Positions 1 through 9,206 of a stretch of DNA of 64,000 nt are shown here, piece by piece; the first letter of the stretch is position 1; each line of letters begins with the position of its first letter. The DNA lies in NCBI GenBank assembly GCA_020845895.1, contig JADLEX010000102.1:1-64000 (forward strand), written 5' to 3'. The translations under genes were made by a program, and so were the position numbers. Under the pieces are notes generated by a model. That model saw nothing but the letters and a program-made list of their open reading frames with translations. It was not told the DNA's origin and did not search any database. This DNA comes from Deltaproteobacteria bacterium (GTDB lineage: Bacteria > Lernaellota > Lernaellaia > JACKCT01).

Positions 1-1
1 C

Positions 2-745
2 GTGACGGGGGAGTACAAGGGACGATACAGCGCCGACGATATCGAGCGCGTCGTCGCCGCGCTGAAGGGGCGATTCGCCTCGATCTCCGTCGAGGTCTTT
101 CCCATGTCGCAGGGCCGTTATCGCTCGCTGGAACGCGCGGGCGTCGACGGGCTGACGCTCTATCAGGAGACCTATCACCCCGGCGTGTACGCGCGGCTGC
201 ATCCGAAGGGCCCGAAGAGCCGCTACGACGAACGACTGCACGCGATCGAGCGCGGCGGCGAAGCGGGATTTCGCTCACTGGGCGTCGGCGCGCTGCTCGG
301 ACTCGCCGATTGGCGCGCCGAGGCGGTACTGCTCGCATGGCACGCGCGGCATTTGACCAAACGTTATTGGCGCTCGCGCGTCGCCGTGAGTTTTCCGCGC
401 GTGAACCCCGCGAAAAACGGGTTTTCTCCGGAGCATCCGGTGAGCGACGCCGACCTCGTGCAGATGGTCTTCGCGATGAGGTTGCTGCTTCCCGACGCCG
501 AACTCGTGCTTTCCACGCGGGAAAGTGCCCGGCTGCGTGACCATCTCGTGGGTCTCGGCATCACGCGCATGAGTGCCGGCAGCCGCACCAATCCCGGAGG
601 TTACGTGACGAATGACGCGTCGGGCCGCCAGTTCGAGGTGAGCGACGAGCGCTCACCCGGCGAGGTTGCCGAGGCCATCATCGCGCGTGGTTTCGAACCG
701 GTCTGGAAAGATTTCGACTCCGCCTTTCTCCAACACAATCCATGA
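2..745 (+). CDS. thiH: 2-iminoacetate synthase ThiH (5' truncated by window edge)
   Basis: This is the C-terminal part of ThiH, the radical-SAM tyrosine lyase that makes dehydroglycine for the thiamine thiazole ring. The frame is open to the window edge, and the visible 247 residues match the last two thirds of a protein of about 370 residues. The CxxxCxxC cluster motif lies upstream of the window. Family-typical segments seen are GLTLYQETYHPGVYARLH, the GFRSLGVGALLGL turn and SFPRVNP. The stop overlaps the thiE start as ATGA, so the two genes are translationally coupled. Identification is confident; only the true start is missing. Confidence 0.93.
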   Translation: MTGEYKGRYSADDIERVVAALKGRFASISVEVFPMSQGRYRSLERAGVDGLTLYQETYHPGVYARLHPKGPKSRYDERLHAIERGGEAGFRSLGVGALLGLADWRAEAVLLAWHARHLTKRYWRSRVAVSFPRVNPAKNGFSPEHPVSDADLVQMVFAMRLLLPDAELVLSTRESARLRDHLVGLGITRMSAGSRTNPGGYVTNDASGRQFEVSDERSPGEVAEAIIARGFEPVWKDFDSAFLQHNP

Positions 746-1434
746 CACACGATTCCCCCAAACGTGCCGGCCGCGAAGCGCTTCTGCGCGAGGTCGACCT
801 CTATCTCGTGACCGGAGAGGAGTTTTCCGCCGGCCGGTCCACGCCGGCCGTGGTCGACGCCGCCCTCGAGGCGGGCGTCCGGATGATCCAGCTTCGCGAA
901 AAGCGCATGACCAAACGCGAACTGACGAAGCTCGGCGAGATGTGTCGCGCAAAGACCGCGGCGGCGGGCTGCCTGCTGATCGTCAACGATCACCTCGATG
1001 TCGCGCTGGCCATCGATGCGGATGGTGTCCACCTGGGCCACTCGGATTTGCCGGTGGAGGCCGCCCGGCGCATTGCGCCCGATTTCATTCTGGGCGCGAG
1101 CAGTCACCACGTCGACCAGGCCGTTGAGGCCGAGCGCATGGGTGCGTCGTACGTGAACATCGGCCCGATTTTTCCGACGAAGACGAAGTCCTCGAAGGTC
1201 GCGCTCGGTCCGCGCGCGGTGGCCGACGTCGTGGCCGGCGTGTCGATTCCCGTCACCTGCATGGGCGGTATCAAGCTGGACAACGTGGACGAGGTGCTGA
1301 TTGCCGGCGCCCGGATCGTTTCGGTCGTTACGGCGGTCACGGCGGCGACGGATATCCGCACGGCGGTTCGGGAACTGCGCGACAAGATCCTCGCGGCGCG
1401 CGAAAACGCGGGTCAGACGGGCAGGTCGAGGTAG
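742..1434 (+). CDS. thiE: Thiamine-phosphate synthase ThiE
   Basis: ThiE couples HMP-pyrophosphate to the thiazole phosphate to give thiamine monophosphate, in the cytoplasm. At 230 residues it has the usual family length. The TIM-barrel signatures are present in order: IQLREKRM near residue 50, LLIVNDHLDVALAIDADGVH near 85-105, the HVDQAVEAERMGASYVNIGP stretch and IFPTKTKSS, which binds the pyrophosphate. The ATG overlaps the thiH stop (ATGA). The gene ends in TAG, and its last 22 bases overlap the 3' end of the convergent minus-strand gene. Expression is presumably driven from upstream of thiH, outside the window. Confidence 0.95.
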   Translation: MTHDSPKRAGREALLREVDLYLVTGEEFSAGRSTPAVVDAALEAGVRMIQLREKRMTKRELTKLGEMCRAKTAAAGCLLIVNDHLDVALAIDADGVHLGHSDLPVEAARRIAPDFILGASSHHVDQAVEAERMGASYVNIGPIFPTKTKSSKVALGPRAVADVVAGVSIPVTCMGGIKLDNVDEVLIAGARIVSVVTAVTAATDIRTAVRELRDKILAARENAGQTGRSR

Positions 1435-2672
1435 TTCCGCGCGTTTTGCAGCAACACGGCCGGGATCAACTGCGTGTGGCCGCGCCGACTCACCGGTTCC
1501 GCCGCGACGTAAACGGGCATCGAACGCAGGGCGTCCTGAAGCTGCTGCCGAACGACCTCGCGGATTTTCCGGCAACGCGCTTCGCCGAGCTGCATCATGT
1601 CGCGCAGCAACAGGTTGATATAAAGCGGGATCTCGATGTTCGAGTGAACGGAATTTGCCGCCTGCGCCGATTTCGCGGGATCGGGGTGCGTGGTTTCGAC
1701 AAGCAGTTCGGATGCCGTAAACGCGATTCCCCATGCGAGCAGGTTGGTCACGTTCGATTCCGAGACGGATCCGAGCCGTAAACCTTCGAACATCAATTCG
1801 GCGAGCGTGAGACGGTCGAGTTCGCCGATTTCACTGCCCTTCGTTTGTTGTTCGCGCAAAAATGCGTACGCCGTGCGGAGCGGGTCGCGACCGGGCCGCC
1901 AAGCCGGGGTGTCGATCGACGCCAACGCGCACAGACGGTGCATGAGTTCATAGATCTTCGCCGCGAGAATGAGTTCGAGCGCGGCGGGAACGCGGCAACT
2001 CAGAGCGGCGAGCATGCCGACCAGCCCGCCGGGAACCGCGTCGAGCAGCTCCTTTTCGGTCTGGATGAAGTGGCGGTGATCCATCCCCATTTCGTAGGTC
2101 TTCACGTGCACGGCGATCAGGCGCGGAAAAAGCTCCGGTCGATTGCCGAACTTCGTCCAGCCCGTGAGCGTGAGGATATCGTCGTAACGCAGTTCGTGAA
2201 GCCAATCCTCGAGGGCGAATGTCGACACGCGACCGGAGATGGCCTGATAAAACAGGTCCTTGAGCGTCGGCGATATGACGGGACCCGCGCCGCCGCGAGC
2301 CTTGTAAAATTCCATGACGTTCGTGGGCAAATGCACCTTGCCCTGGTTGAAAAATTCGATGGACTCCACGCAGAGCGCGGACGTCGTGCCGAGGTAGATC
2401 TCGAAAAATCCGCCGTATCCGTGCTCCACCCGTTTTTCGTTGTGCTGAAAATAAAACGGATGTTCGACCCAGGTGAAGAAAAAACGGTCGAACACAAAGA
2501 CCGTGGGCCGTTCCTCGTGCGAGAAGCCCATGAGGTCGCGTTCGCCGCTGACCGGGCAATGAAACCGGCGCGGTTTGACGCGCAGCGCGTGCTCGGACAG
2601 GGCTTTGTTAATCGGCGGTCGATGGACCGCACCCACACGTTCACGACTGAGCGATCTGAAACCCATCCTCAA
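1413..2672 (-). CDS. Conserved hypothetical protein, last gene of a prenyltransferase/glycosyltransferase set
   Basis: I do not recognise this 419-residue protein. It shows no signal peptide or clear membrane segment. It is mostly helical, with aromatic-rich patches (VFDRFFFTWVEHPFYF near residue 60) and a helical C-terminal half containing LAELMFEGLRLGS. The residues RFHCPVSGERD near 36-46 hold the only N-terminal Cys. The start is uncertain: the first ATG (2672) has no obvious ribosome-binding site, and the first 25 residues look poorly ordered. It lies 54 bases downstream of the UbiA-like gene on the same strand, so it is probably cotranscribed with it. Its end overlaps thiE by 22 bases, convergently. 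Confidence 0.75.
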   Translation of the reverse strand: MRMGFRSLSRERVGAVHRPPINKALSEHALRVKPRRFHCPVSGERDLMGFSHEERPTVFVFDRFFFTWVEHPFYFQHNEKRVEHGYGGFFEIYLGTTSALCVESIEFFNQGKVHLPTNVMEFYKARGGAGPVISPTLKDLFYQAISGRVSTFALEDWLHELRYDDILTLTGWTKFGNRPELFPRLIAVHVKTYEMGMDHRHFIQTEKELLDAVPGGLVGMLAALSCRVPAALELILAAKIYELMHRLCALASIDTPAWRPGRDPLRTAYAFLREQQTKGSEIGELDRLTLAELMFEGLRLGSVSESNVTNLLAWGIAFTASELLVETTHPDPAKSAQAANSVHSNIEIPLYINLLLRDMMQLGEARCRKIREVVRQQLQDALRSMPVYVAAEPVSRRGHTQLIPAVLLQNARNYLDLPV

Positions 2673-2726
2673 CTCGATTATTCGGACGAAACCGCCCGCG
2701 ACTCAAGCACCCGACGGGGATCGGGG

Positions 2727-3608
2727 CTATCCGATGCGAATCGAGAGCAATTGTGTCGTCAGTGTGACGATTCCGGCCGCGACATACAATGCGCGATAGA
2801 CGACCTGATAGGAGCGGCGATAGACCTCGCCGGAACGCGGGCGCAGGGAAACGTGGGCGACCACGTGGAGTGGGAAGATGGCGACAAAGGGCCAGGAAAG
2901 CGACCAGTCGATCAGGCCGCGCGAAGACACGACGACGAGATAAATCGCAAAGACGCCAAATACCGCCAAGGCGACATTCAGCATGCGGCGCGGCCCGAAG
3001 ACGACCGCATTCGTGCGAAGACCGATGGATTTGTCCGCGTCGTGATCCTTGACCTCGTGATTCAGATGCCCGGCGGCGAACACGCCCGCAAAGAACAGCG
3101 CGAGGGCCACGGCCGGCGCGTCGATGTCGCGAACCACAACCCAGCCGAGTAGAAACTGCAAGATACCGCCGGTGAAATGAATGACGCTGCCCCAGACCGG
3201 CCGGCCTTTGGCCAAGACGTCCGGGTGCGAATAGAGCGTCCAAACCGCGAAAATCGACAGCGCGATGGGGAAGCACTTCGGCAGCCAGGTCAGATACAGG
3301 AAAAACGACACCGCGAGGCCGACGAAGGCGACGACGAGAAGCTGCGTCGCGGTGATGTCGCCGGTGAGGACCGGGTGATGACCAAGACGGACGTTGGCGC
3401 GATCCGTCTCGATCCCACCCCAGGAGTTGAGTGCGTAAACGTAGATGACGAGGCCGTACGTGGACGGCAGGAATTTCAGGATGTCCACAAATTCGACGCA
3501 CGTCACCCGGGTCAGGGCGAAGAACGTGCCGATGAGCGGAAACCCGACCATCAGCGTCGATTCGAGCGCGCGAATCGCCTTCAGAAATACGACGACGCGC
3601 TTGATCAT
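2727..3608 (-). CDS. UbiA-superfamily prenyltransferase-like membrane protein
   Basis: This 293-residue polytopic protein belongs to the UbiA superfamily, whose members move prenyl groups onto aromatic or sugar-phosphate acceptors in the membrane. The second Asp motif is intact (KDHDADKSIGLRT, with Asp at about residues 188, 190 and 192). The first motif, normally NDxxDxxxD, reads NSWGGIETD at 61-69, so two of its three Asp are replaced. About eight hydrophobic segments are visible. The ATG at 3608 overlaps the upstream glycosyltransferase stop as ATGA, which supports this start over longer frames. Pairing with a GT39-like enzyme suggests a role in a lipid-linked sugar or quinone-like product, but the substrate cannot be read from sequence. 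It ends in TAG. Confidence 0.8.
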   Translation of the reverse strand: MIKRVVVFLKAIRALESTLMVGFPLIGTFFALTRVTCVEFVDILKFLPSTYGLVIYVYALNSWGGIETDRANVRLGHHPVLTGDITATQLLVVAFVGLAVSFFLYLTWLPKCFPIALSIFAVWTLYSHPDVLAKGRPVWGSVIHFTGGILQFLLGWVVVRDIDAPAVALALFFAGVFAAGHLNHEVKDHDADKSIGLRTNAVVFGPRRMLNVALAVFGVFAIYLVVVSSRGLIDWSLSWPFVAIFPLHVVAHVSLRPRSGEVYRRSYQVVYRALYVAAGIVTLTTQLLSIRIG

Positions 3609-5593
3609 CGCGAATCCGGGTAGTTCCGCACCACGTAGGTTTCCGCGTAGTCGTCGAGCGCCACGATGCGCGGGTCGCCTTCGGGCGTCCACCACAGGAC
3701 ATGGCCTGTTTGCCCCGGGAAGTTTCGAGCGAGGAACTCCCGGTTGCGCTCGGGGCCGTAGTTGATGACGAAGTGCAGCCGATCGCCGAGCAAAGGGTGC
3801 GTGTCTTTCCGACCGGCCACCCAGGAGTCCTGAAAGTCGCCCTTGAGGTAGTAGTCGGTGAAGACGACGCCCTCGTCGATGCCGCGGTCCGCGAGCAATT
3901 CATAGGGTTCGTTCACGCGCTCGGACACACGCATCAGCGCGCGCAGGAAAGTCTGCGTGGTGGAGAGGAGCGCGAGCAATGTGCAGACCGCGACGAACGC
4001 CGTCGCATACGAACGGCCTTCATCGTTGCCGTAACGCTCGGCGAGCCAGTCGGACGCCGCAAGGACGCCTCGCGCACCGAGAAGAGAAAGCGGCAGGAGC
4101 AGTTCGTAATACAGGACGGGACCCGTGTCGGAAACGCCGGGCCAGAAATAGAAAAAGAATACCGCGAAGTTGAGGACGATCGGGCCCGCGAGCCACAGGT
4201 CGATCCACCGGAAGCGGCGCGAGGCGAACAGGGCGATGACGGGCAGGAATCCGATCGGCCAGCCGAGCAGCCAGATGTTGAGACGCAGGAAGTTGTTGAG
4301 GAGATTTTCGAACCCCAACGTGGGTGTGTGAACGATGTTCCACGCACCCTTGTCGAATCCGAACGGCGAGTCGTACGGCAGCTTGCCCAGCCAGACCGCG
4401 TGGTAGTTCGTCAAAAACGGCGATCCGTTCGCGAGCCAGTTGAGGAGCAGGTAGGACCCCAGCACCACGCCCATGACCGCGCCGACCACGGCGACCCGCT
4501 TCCACGTTTTGGCGATCACCCATTCCACGCGACCCCGAACTTCGCCACCGGCTTGGTCCTTTCGGCGAATCCGCACGACGTGCGACCCCGCCAGCACCAG
4601 CGCGGTCGGTAACGCGAGCACCAGCACCGTCGCGCTGCGCACGTGGAATGCGAGACCGAAGAATAGAGCGGCCAGCACCGCGTCGCGTGTGCGCTGGGCG
4701 CGGATCGCACGCACCGTGAAGTACGCGAACCACGTCAGAAAAAGCAGCGTGGAAGGGTGCGACAGAATCGTCGCCGACATCGTCAGGAACATCGGCGAGA
4801 CGACGGTCATGAAGACGGCGAGCAGGGCCGTACGCAGGTCGTAGAGCTCGCGGCCCAGTTTGAAAACACCGAGCAGCGTGAACAGCGCGGCGATCAGCGT
4901 CATGATGCGTGAATATCCGACCAGCGTCCCCGGCAGCAGGAAGAAACTGTGACCGAAGGGGTACTGTCCGTAGATGCGCCCGTTGTTCACGAGAAAAATA
5001 TTGTCGTCGAACATCCGGTCGTCGCCGGGTAGGGACGGCAGAGCGAGTCGTCCGCCGGCAAAAATGCGCGCCTGAAACTCGTAGACATTTTCGTCATCGG
5101 TGATGGGCGTATTGCCGAGGACGAACGCGCCGATCAGCGTGATCGAAACCCCAGCGAAAGCGACGAGCCCGATCAGCACCCGCCGAACGGCGGATTCGTC
5201 GCGCGACCACGTCCGCAGTCGCCTCAAAAGGCGCGCACCGAGCGTGCCGGCGAGTCCCAGCGTCAGGAACACGGCCGCGGGGCACATGAGCAGCGTCGTC
5301 GCCATGAAAAGCTGCTCGTTTTGCGACAGCGAAAAGACCGCGTTCACGCCATTTTCGTCGGGGCCGTATTCGCGCATGTTCGCAAAATCGCCGGCGAAGC
5401 GATTGACGAAAAAGAATCCGCCGACCAGGACGAGCCCCCAAACGACGAGCGACACGACACCGAATCCGCGGCTGCCGACCTCGTAGTGCTCGGCCAGCGT
5501 GAACGGGTCGGCTTGCGCCTGACGGTTCGCGGGTGTGATTTCGACGACGGTTCGCATATCCGGCAACTGCGGCCTCAACGCCATGTGCATCAC
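3605..5593 (-). CDS. GT39/ArnT-like membrane glycosyltransferase (GT-C fold)
   Basis: This 662-residue protein has about a dozen hydrophobic helices and looks like a dolichyl/undecaprenyl-phosphate-sugar-dependent glycosyltransferase of the GT-C type. The acidic motif expected in the first large periplasmic loop is present: NTPITDDENVYEFQARIF near residue 160, followed by a PFGHSFFLLPGTLVG stretch. The C-terminal quarter is soluble and probably periplasmic. An N-terminal cytoplasmic tail of about 45 residues precedes the first helix; ATG at 5551 is an alternative start. Its stop overlaps the UbiA-like gene as ATGA, so both act in one operon. The sugar and acceptor are unknown. Confidence 0.82.
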   Translation of the reverse strand: MMHMALRPQLPDMRTVVEITPANRQAQADPFTLAEHYEVGSRGFGVVSLVVWGLVLVGGFFFVNRFAGDFANMREYGPDENGVNAVFSLSQNEQLFMATTLLMCPAAVFLTLGLAGTLGARLLRRLRTWSRDESAVRRVLIGLVAFAGVSITLIGAFVLGNTPITDDENVYEFQARIFAGGRLALPSLPGDDRMFDDNIFLVNNGRIYGQYPFGHSFFLLPGTLVGYSRIMTLIAALFTLLGVFKLGRELYDLRTALLAVFMTVVSPMFLTMSATILSHPSTLLFLTWFAYFTVRAIRAQRTRDAVLAALFFGLAFHVRSATVLVLALPTALVLAGSHVVRIRRKDQAGGEVRGRVEWVIAKTWKRVAVVGAVMGVVLGSYLLLNWLANGSPFLTNYHAVWLGKLPYDSPFGFDKGAWNIVHTPTLGFENLLNNFLRLNIWLLGWPIGFLPVIALFASRRFRWIDLWLAGPIVLNFAVFFFYFWPGVSDTGPVLYYELLLPLSLLGARGVLAASDWLAERYGNDEGRSYATAFVAVCTLLALLSTTQTFLRALMRVSERVNEPYELLADRGIDEGVVFTDYYLKGDFQDSWVAGRKDTHPLLGDRLHFVINYGPERNREFLARNFPGQTGHVLWWTPEGDPRIVALDDYAETYVVRNYPDSR

Positions 5594-5619
5594 GCGATCA
5601 CACGGGGAAAATCGCGCGT

Positions 5620-5648
5620 AAGCTAGGAAATGGCCCGGGGAAAGTCAA
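5620..5648 (-). promoter_or_regulatory. Candidate sigma-70 promoter for the GT39/UbiA operon
   Basis: On the minus strand TTGACT (5643-5648) and TAGCTT (5620-5625) are separated by 17 bases, 27 bases before the glycosyltransferase ATG. The -35 is 5/6 and the -10 only 3/6, so this is a weak call. Confidence 0.35.
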
Positions 5649-5684
5649 CGCGAAAATCCGTCGCAGGAACCGCCAACTCGCGGC

Positions 5685-7649
5685 TCAGTACATCAGCCGG
5701 ATTCCGCCGTGGACGAACCGGCCGGCCATGGGCTGATGTCGTTCCAACTCATAATAAACGTCCGTGGCGTTCTGACCGGCGATCCAAAGTTCAAGGTTGT
5801 CACGGTAGTTGTACGAGATCCGCGCGTGCAACAGAGAATAGAAGGGAAGGGGGTCGACGTCGCCCAGCACGCTGTCCGCCCGGTCCGACACGTAGCTCCA
5901 CCCGATCGCCGCTCCGAGTCCCATCTCGAGCCGATATGAGACGAGCAGATCGGCGTCGCTCGTGGGAGAAAACAGCGGATCGACCGAATCTTCGAGGCCG
6001 GGAAGATCCGGTTCGTATTTCGACGCTGCGAACGTGTAGGCCGCCCGGGCGTACAGGCGCTCGATGGGCCTCGCAAAAATTGCGGCGGTCGCCCCGCCCG
6101 TCGTGATCGTTCCGCCGTTTTCGAGCGCACCGAACTCGAACGCGAGATCGTCGTACGACGCGCGAACGACCTCGGTCGTTTCGCTTCCGAAGATCGCCAG
6201 CGAGCCGCCAACCTTCGTCGATCCGCCGTAACGGGAGCCGATTTCGACCTGCGTCGTTTGTTCCGGTTCGAGTTCGAGGTTGCCGTTCACCTCGTCGAAC
6301 TGCTCGACCAGCGTCGGGAATCGCCCCTTGAGCGCCCCGCTTGCGTAAATGTCCACGCCCGCAAACGGTCCGACGACAATGGAACCGCGCGGACCGACGA
6401 GCGAGAGGGTGTCGGGCGATTCGTCCGACGCCTCGAAGTCCGCACGCGCGGACTCGTACGCCACCCCCGCGCTGATCGCCACTTTTTCGTGTGGCCGAAC
6501 ATCGTCTTCGATCGCGGCCATCAGTTGCTCGCGTCCGAATTCGTCGCGATCGAACCCCTGACGCCACTGTTCGGCGTCATCTGTGCGCCACTCGCCGCTC
6601 AAGCGCACCCGCGACCACGGCCCGAAGTCGAGCGTCGGCGCGAGCCGCACACCGAAACGAAGGTCGCGGTCGTGAAACTCGCGGAATTCCGTTTGCGCGT
6701 CGCGGTCCGCGAAACGGTCCAGTCGCTCGGCGTCCTCGCTGACGTAGGCAAGTCCGCGCAGTTCGAAGACGCGGGCGGGCTTCGTGAGGATGTGCATGCG
6801 CCCCGTCACGCGGCGGCGGTGGCCGATCCGATCGGTTTCGTTCGTCGCGCGCGTCAGGTCGATCGGGATTCCGGCTTCGTCCTGTTCATAAGAACCGCCG
6901 GCGAAGATCGAGAATACGTCCGTCACGATGGCGCCCGCGCGTCCGTAAAAGTTGTCGCGGCGAAAGTCGGAGTTTTCGCGTTCGCCGCCGTCTTCGTCGG
7001 GAATTTCGTCGAAACTCGCCGGGAGAAGAAAACTCCCGGCCTCGTCGTGCGAGGCCGCCCCGTAATAGTTGAACGCCCCCGCCGTGTCGCCGAGCCACAA
7101 CGAGTACAGCATCGCGCGGCCCGTCCCGCCCGCGGTTTCGAACCGCGTGGAGAACCGGTCACGCACCTGCCTCGTCAGAATTTCGACGACACCCGCGTCG
7201 GCTGACGCACCGTAGCGCGCGGAGACGGGACCCATGCTCACGCGAATCAGCGCGATGTGGGCGAGGGGAACCCTCGCGAGATCGGTTGTCCCGAACCGGG
7301 CGTGGTCGATGGGGACGCCGTCCACGAAGACGCGAAGCGCGCGGGGATCGCGGCCACGCAATCGGATCTCGCGCTCAAGTCGTCCGTCGCGCGTGTCGCC
7401 GACGTTGACGAACCCGCCGACCAGCAAGTCCAGCGCCTCGGCGACATCCCGCGCTCCGAGCGCTTCCAGATCGTCCGGGCCGTACTCCGTGACGCTCGCG
7501 CCCCGATCGGCGGTCACGTCGCCGAGGGGATCCAGGAGGCGCGCTGCGCCGAAATCGCCAAGGGTGGCGTCGTCAAAAAGCGGGGACTGTGCAAAGGCGT
7601 TCGGGACGGCGACGAGCAGTGCGAACGCGGCGAAAATCCAGCGAAACAT
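5685..7649 (-). CDS. TonB-dependent outer-membrane receptor
   Basis: This is a 654-residue outer-membrane transporter of the BtuB/FepA-like superfamily, which imports metal complexes or cofactors using TonB energy. A signal peptide ends near VPNAFA (residue 20). The plug domain spans roughly 45-165 (VTEYGPDDLEAL, RLRGRDPRALRVFVDGVPID, MGPVSARYGASADAGVVEIL), and a beta-barrel with alternating hydrophobic strands follows to the C-terminus. The last residues are GGIRLMY, ending in Tyr rather than the commoner Phe. No TonB box was identified by eye. It stands alone between divergent promoters, and nothing in the sequence names the substrate. Confidence 0.9.
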   Translation of the reverse strand: MFRWIFAAFALLVAVPNAFAQSPLFDDATLGDFGAARLLDPLGDVTADRGASVTEYGPDDLEALGARDVAEALDLLVGGFVNVGDTRDGRLEREIRLRGRDPRALRVFVDGVPIDHARFGTTDLARVPLAHIALIRVSMGPVSARYGASADAGVVEILTRQVRDRFSTRFETAGGTGRAMLYSLWLGDTAGAFNYYGAASHDEAGSFLLPASFDEIPDEDGGERENSDFRRDNFYGRAGAIVTDVFSIFAGGSYEQDEAGIPIDLTRATNETDRIGHRRRVTGRMHILTKPARVFELRGLAYVSEDAERLDRFADRDAQTEFREFHDRDLRFGVRLAPTLDFGPWSRVRLSGEWRTDDAEQWRQGFDRDEFGREQLMAAIEDDVRPHEKVAISAGVAYESARADFEASDESPDTLSLVGPRGSIVVGPFAGVDIYASGALKGRFPTLVEQFDEVNGNLELEPEQTTQVEIGSRYGGSTKVGGSLAIFGSETTEVVRASYDDLAFEFGALENGGTITTGGATAAIFARPIERLYARAAYTFAASKYEPDLPGLEDSVDPLFSPTSDADLLVSYRLEMGLGAAIGWSYVSDRADSVLGDVDPLPFYSLLHARISYNYRDNLELWIAGQNATDVYYELERHQPMAGRFVHGGIRLMY

Positions 7650-7672
7650 TCGACCCTCGTTTGAGTGCGGCC

Positions 7673-7701
7673 ACTATAGGGAAGGGCGATTCGACAGGCA
7701 A
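7673..7701 (-). promoter_or_regulatory. Sigma-70 promoter for the TonB receptor
   Basis: On the minus strand TTGCCT (7696-7701), a 17-base spacer and TATAGT (7673-7678, 5/6) lie just upstream of the receptor ATG. The predicted leader is only about 16 bases. Confidence 0.6.
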
Positions 7702-7727
7702 GAAACCCGGGAAGGACGCGACATTCG

Positions 7728-7756
7728 TTGCCTATCGAACAGCTTGATCCTAGAAT
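7728..7756 (+). promoter_or_regulatory. Sigma-70 promoter for the sugar-phosphate transferase
   Basis: TTGCCT (7728-7733), a 17-base spacer and TAGAAT (7751-7756, 5/6) face the glycosylphosphotransferase. The -35 hexamer is identical to that of the divergent receptor promoter, and the two -35 boxes lie 26 bases apart. Confidence 0.6.
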
Positions 7757-7789
7757 TGCACGATCGCACGGAGCGGTCGGAGACGAGAC

Positions 7790-9205
7790 TTGTATCGCGA
7801 GCGGACCTCCACGTTGACCGTGGTCTCGATCGTACTGGACGTGCTGCTGGCCGGCGCCGCGTTTTTTGTCGCCTACCACGTCAAGATCCGGCTGCCCGGC
7901 GATCTGGCGAGTCTCGGCCGGATTTCCGAGTACGGCTGGCTACTGCTCATCTATCTTGTCGCGCTGCTCGCCTCGAATTACCTGCATGGCTTCTACACGT
8001 TCGGGCGCACACTGACGAATGGCGAGATCCTGACGCTCACGGCGAGATCTACGACCATCGTGATGCTGTGCATCATGGTCGTGCTCTTCGCGTTCAAGAT
8101 CCAGTCGATTTCTCGTCTGTTCGTCGTCATGTTCGGAGTCGTGCATTTCCTGCTCGCGATGCTCGCCAAATTGGGGATGAAAAACGTCACGGGGCGCATG
8201 CAGAGCCAGGGCTTCAACACCGTCAACGCGCTCATCATCGGGACGGGACCACTCGCAAGACGGATGATCGCCAGCATTTCCTCCCGCCCGGAACTCGGAT
8301 ACCGCCTCATTGGATGCGTGGACGTCGATCCGGCGCTCGTGGGAACGGACGTCGAAGGGATTCGCGTGATCGGCCTCGCGGGCGACCTGGAGAACATCCT
8401 GCTGCGCGAGCAGGTGGACGAGGTGTTCTTCGCGATGCCCGCCCACCTGATCGGCAACCTGCCGCGCATCATCTGGGCGTGCGAGGAGATCGGCATCCGC
8501 TTCTCGCTCATGGCCGACTTCCTGCAAACCTCGATCGCCAAGGCCGGAGTCCGGTACTTTCTCGACGTACCCCTCTTGACCTTTTCGACCACCCCCTCGC
8601 AGGTCGGCCAGCTCGTCATCAAGGCCGTTCTGGACCGTTTGCTCACGGCGATCGGGATCATTGTCCTCGCACCGGTCTTCGCCGCGATCGCCATCGCCAT
8701 CAAGATCGACAGCCCGGGACCCGTGTTGTTTCGTCAGGTGCGCTCGGGTCTGAACGGCCGGCGATTCACGATGTACAAATTCCGGACGATGGTGGAGAAC
8801 GCCGAACAGTTGCAGGAGGAACTGCGCCGCTTCAACGAAATGTCGGGTCCCGTTTTCAAAATGGCCCGCGATCCGCGCGTCACACGGGTTGGGCGTTGGC
8901 TGCGTCGCACGAGCATGGACGAATTGCCTCAGCTCGTGAATGTGCTGATGGGCGACATGAGCCTCGTAGGTCCGCGCCCGCCGATACCCGAGGAGGTCGA
9001 GCGCTACGAGCGGTGGCAGCGCCGACGGCTCTCGATGCGGCCCGGACTGACCTGCTACTGGCAGATCTCGGGGCGCAACGAGGTGAATTTCGCCGAGTGG
9101 ATGGAGATGGACCTGTTATACATCGACAACTGGTCGCTCAAGCTCGACTTCGTGATCCTCGGCAAGACCATTCCCGCGGTGATTTCGGGCCGCGGCGCCC
9201 GCTGA
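7790..9205 (+). CDS. Polyprenyl-phosphate glycosylphosphotransferase (WbaP/WcaJ family)
   Basis: This 471-residue integral membrane enzyme transfers a hexose-1-phosphate from a nucleotide sugar to undecaprenyl phosphate, the first step of exopolysaccharide or O-antigen synthesis. Four N-terminal hydrophobic segments (about 5-125) are followed by a nucleotide-binding-like domain (ALIIGTGPLARRMIASI) and the C-terminal bacterial sugar transferase domain. That domain shows the membrane re-entrant helix, KFRTMVENAEQ, the acidic TSMDELPQL motif, SLVGPRPP and RPGLTCYWQISGR. The start is TTG at 7790 with GGAG seven bases upstream. A good promoter precedes it. It probably supplies the glycan machinery encoded at 23-30 kb, though the two are not adjacent. 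Confidence 0.92.
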   Translation: MYRERTSTLTVVSIVLDVLLAGAAFFVAYHVKIRLPGDLASLGRISEYGWLLLIYLVALLASNYLHGFYTFGRTLTNGEILTLTARSTTIVMLCIMVVLFAFKIQSISRLFVVMFGVVHFLLAMLAKLGMKNVTGRMQSQGFNTVNALIIGTGPLARRMIASISSRPELGYRLIGCVDVDPALVGTDVEGIRVIGLAGDLENILLREQVDEVFFAMPAHLIGNLPRIIWACEEIGIRFSLMADFLQTSIAKAGVRYFLDVPLLTFSTTPSQVGQLVIKAVLDRLLTAIGIIVLAPVFAAIAIAIKIDSPGPVLFRQVRSGLNGRRFTMYKFRTMVENAEQLQEELRRFNEMSGPVFKMARDPRVTRVGRWLRRTSMDELPQLVNVLMGDMSLVGPRPPIPEEVERYERWQRRRLSMRPGLTCYWQISGRNEVNFAEWMEMDLLYIDNWSLKLDFVILGKTIPAVISGRGAR

Positions 9206-9206
9206 C

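Noticed and set aside
601-1734. Long minus-strand open frame of 377 codons across thiE
   Set aside because: It is antisense to the confidently identified thiE and overlaps the neighbouring gene; its composition is Arg-rich with no family motif.
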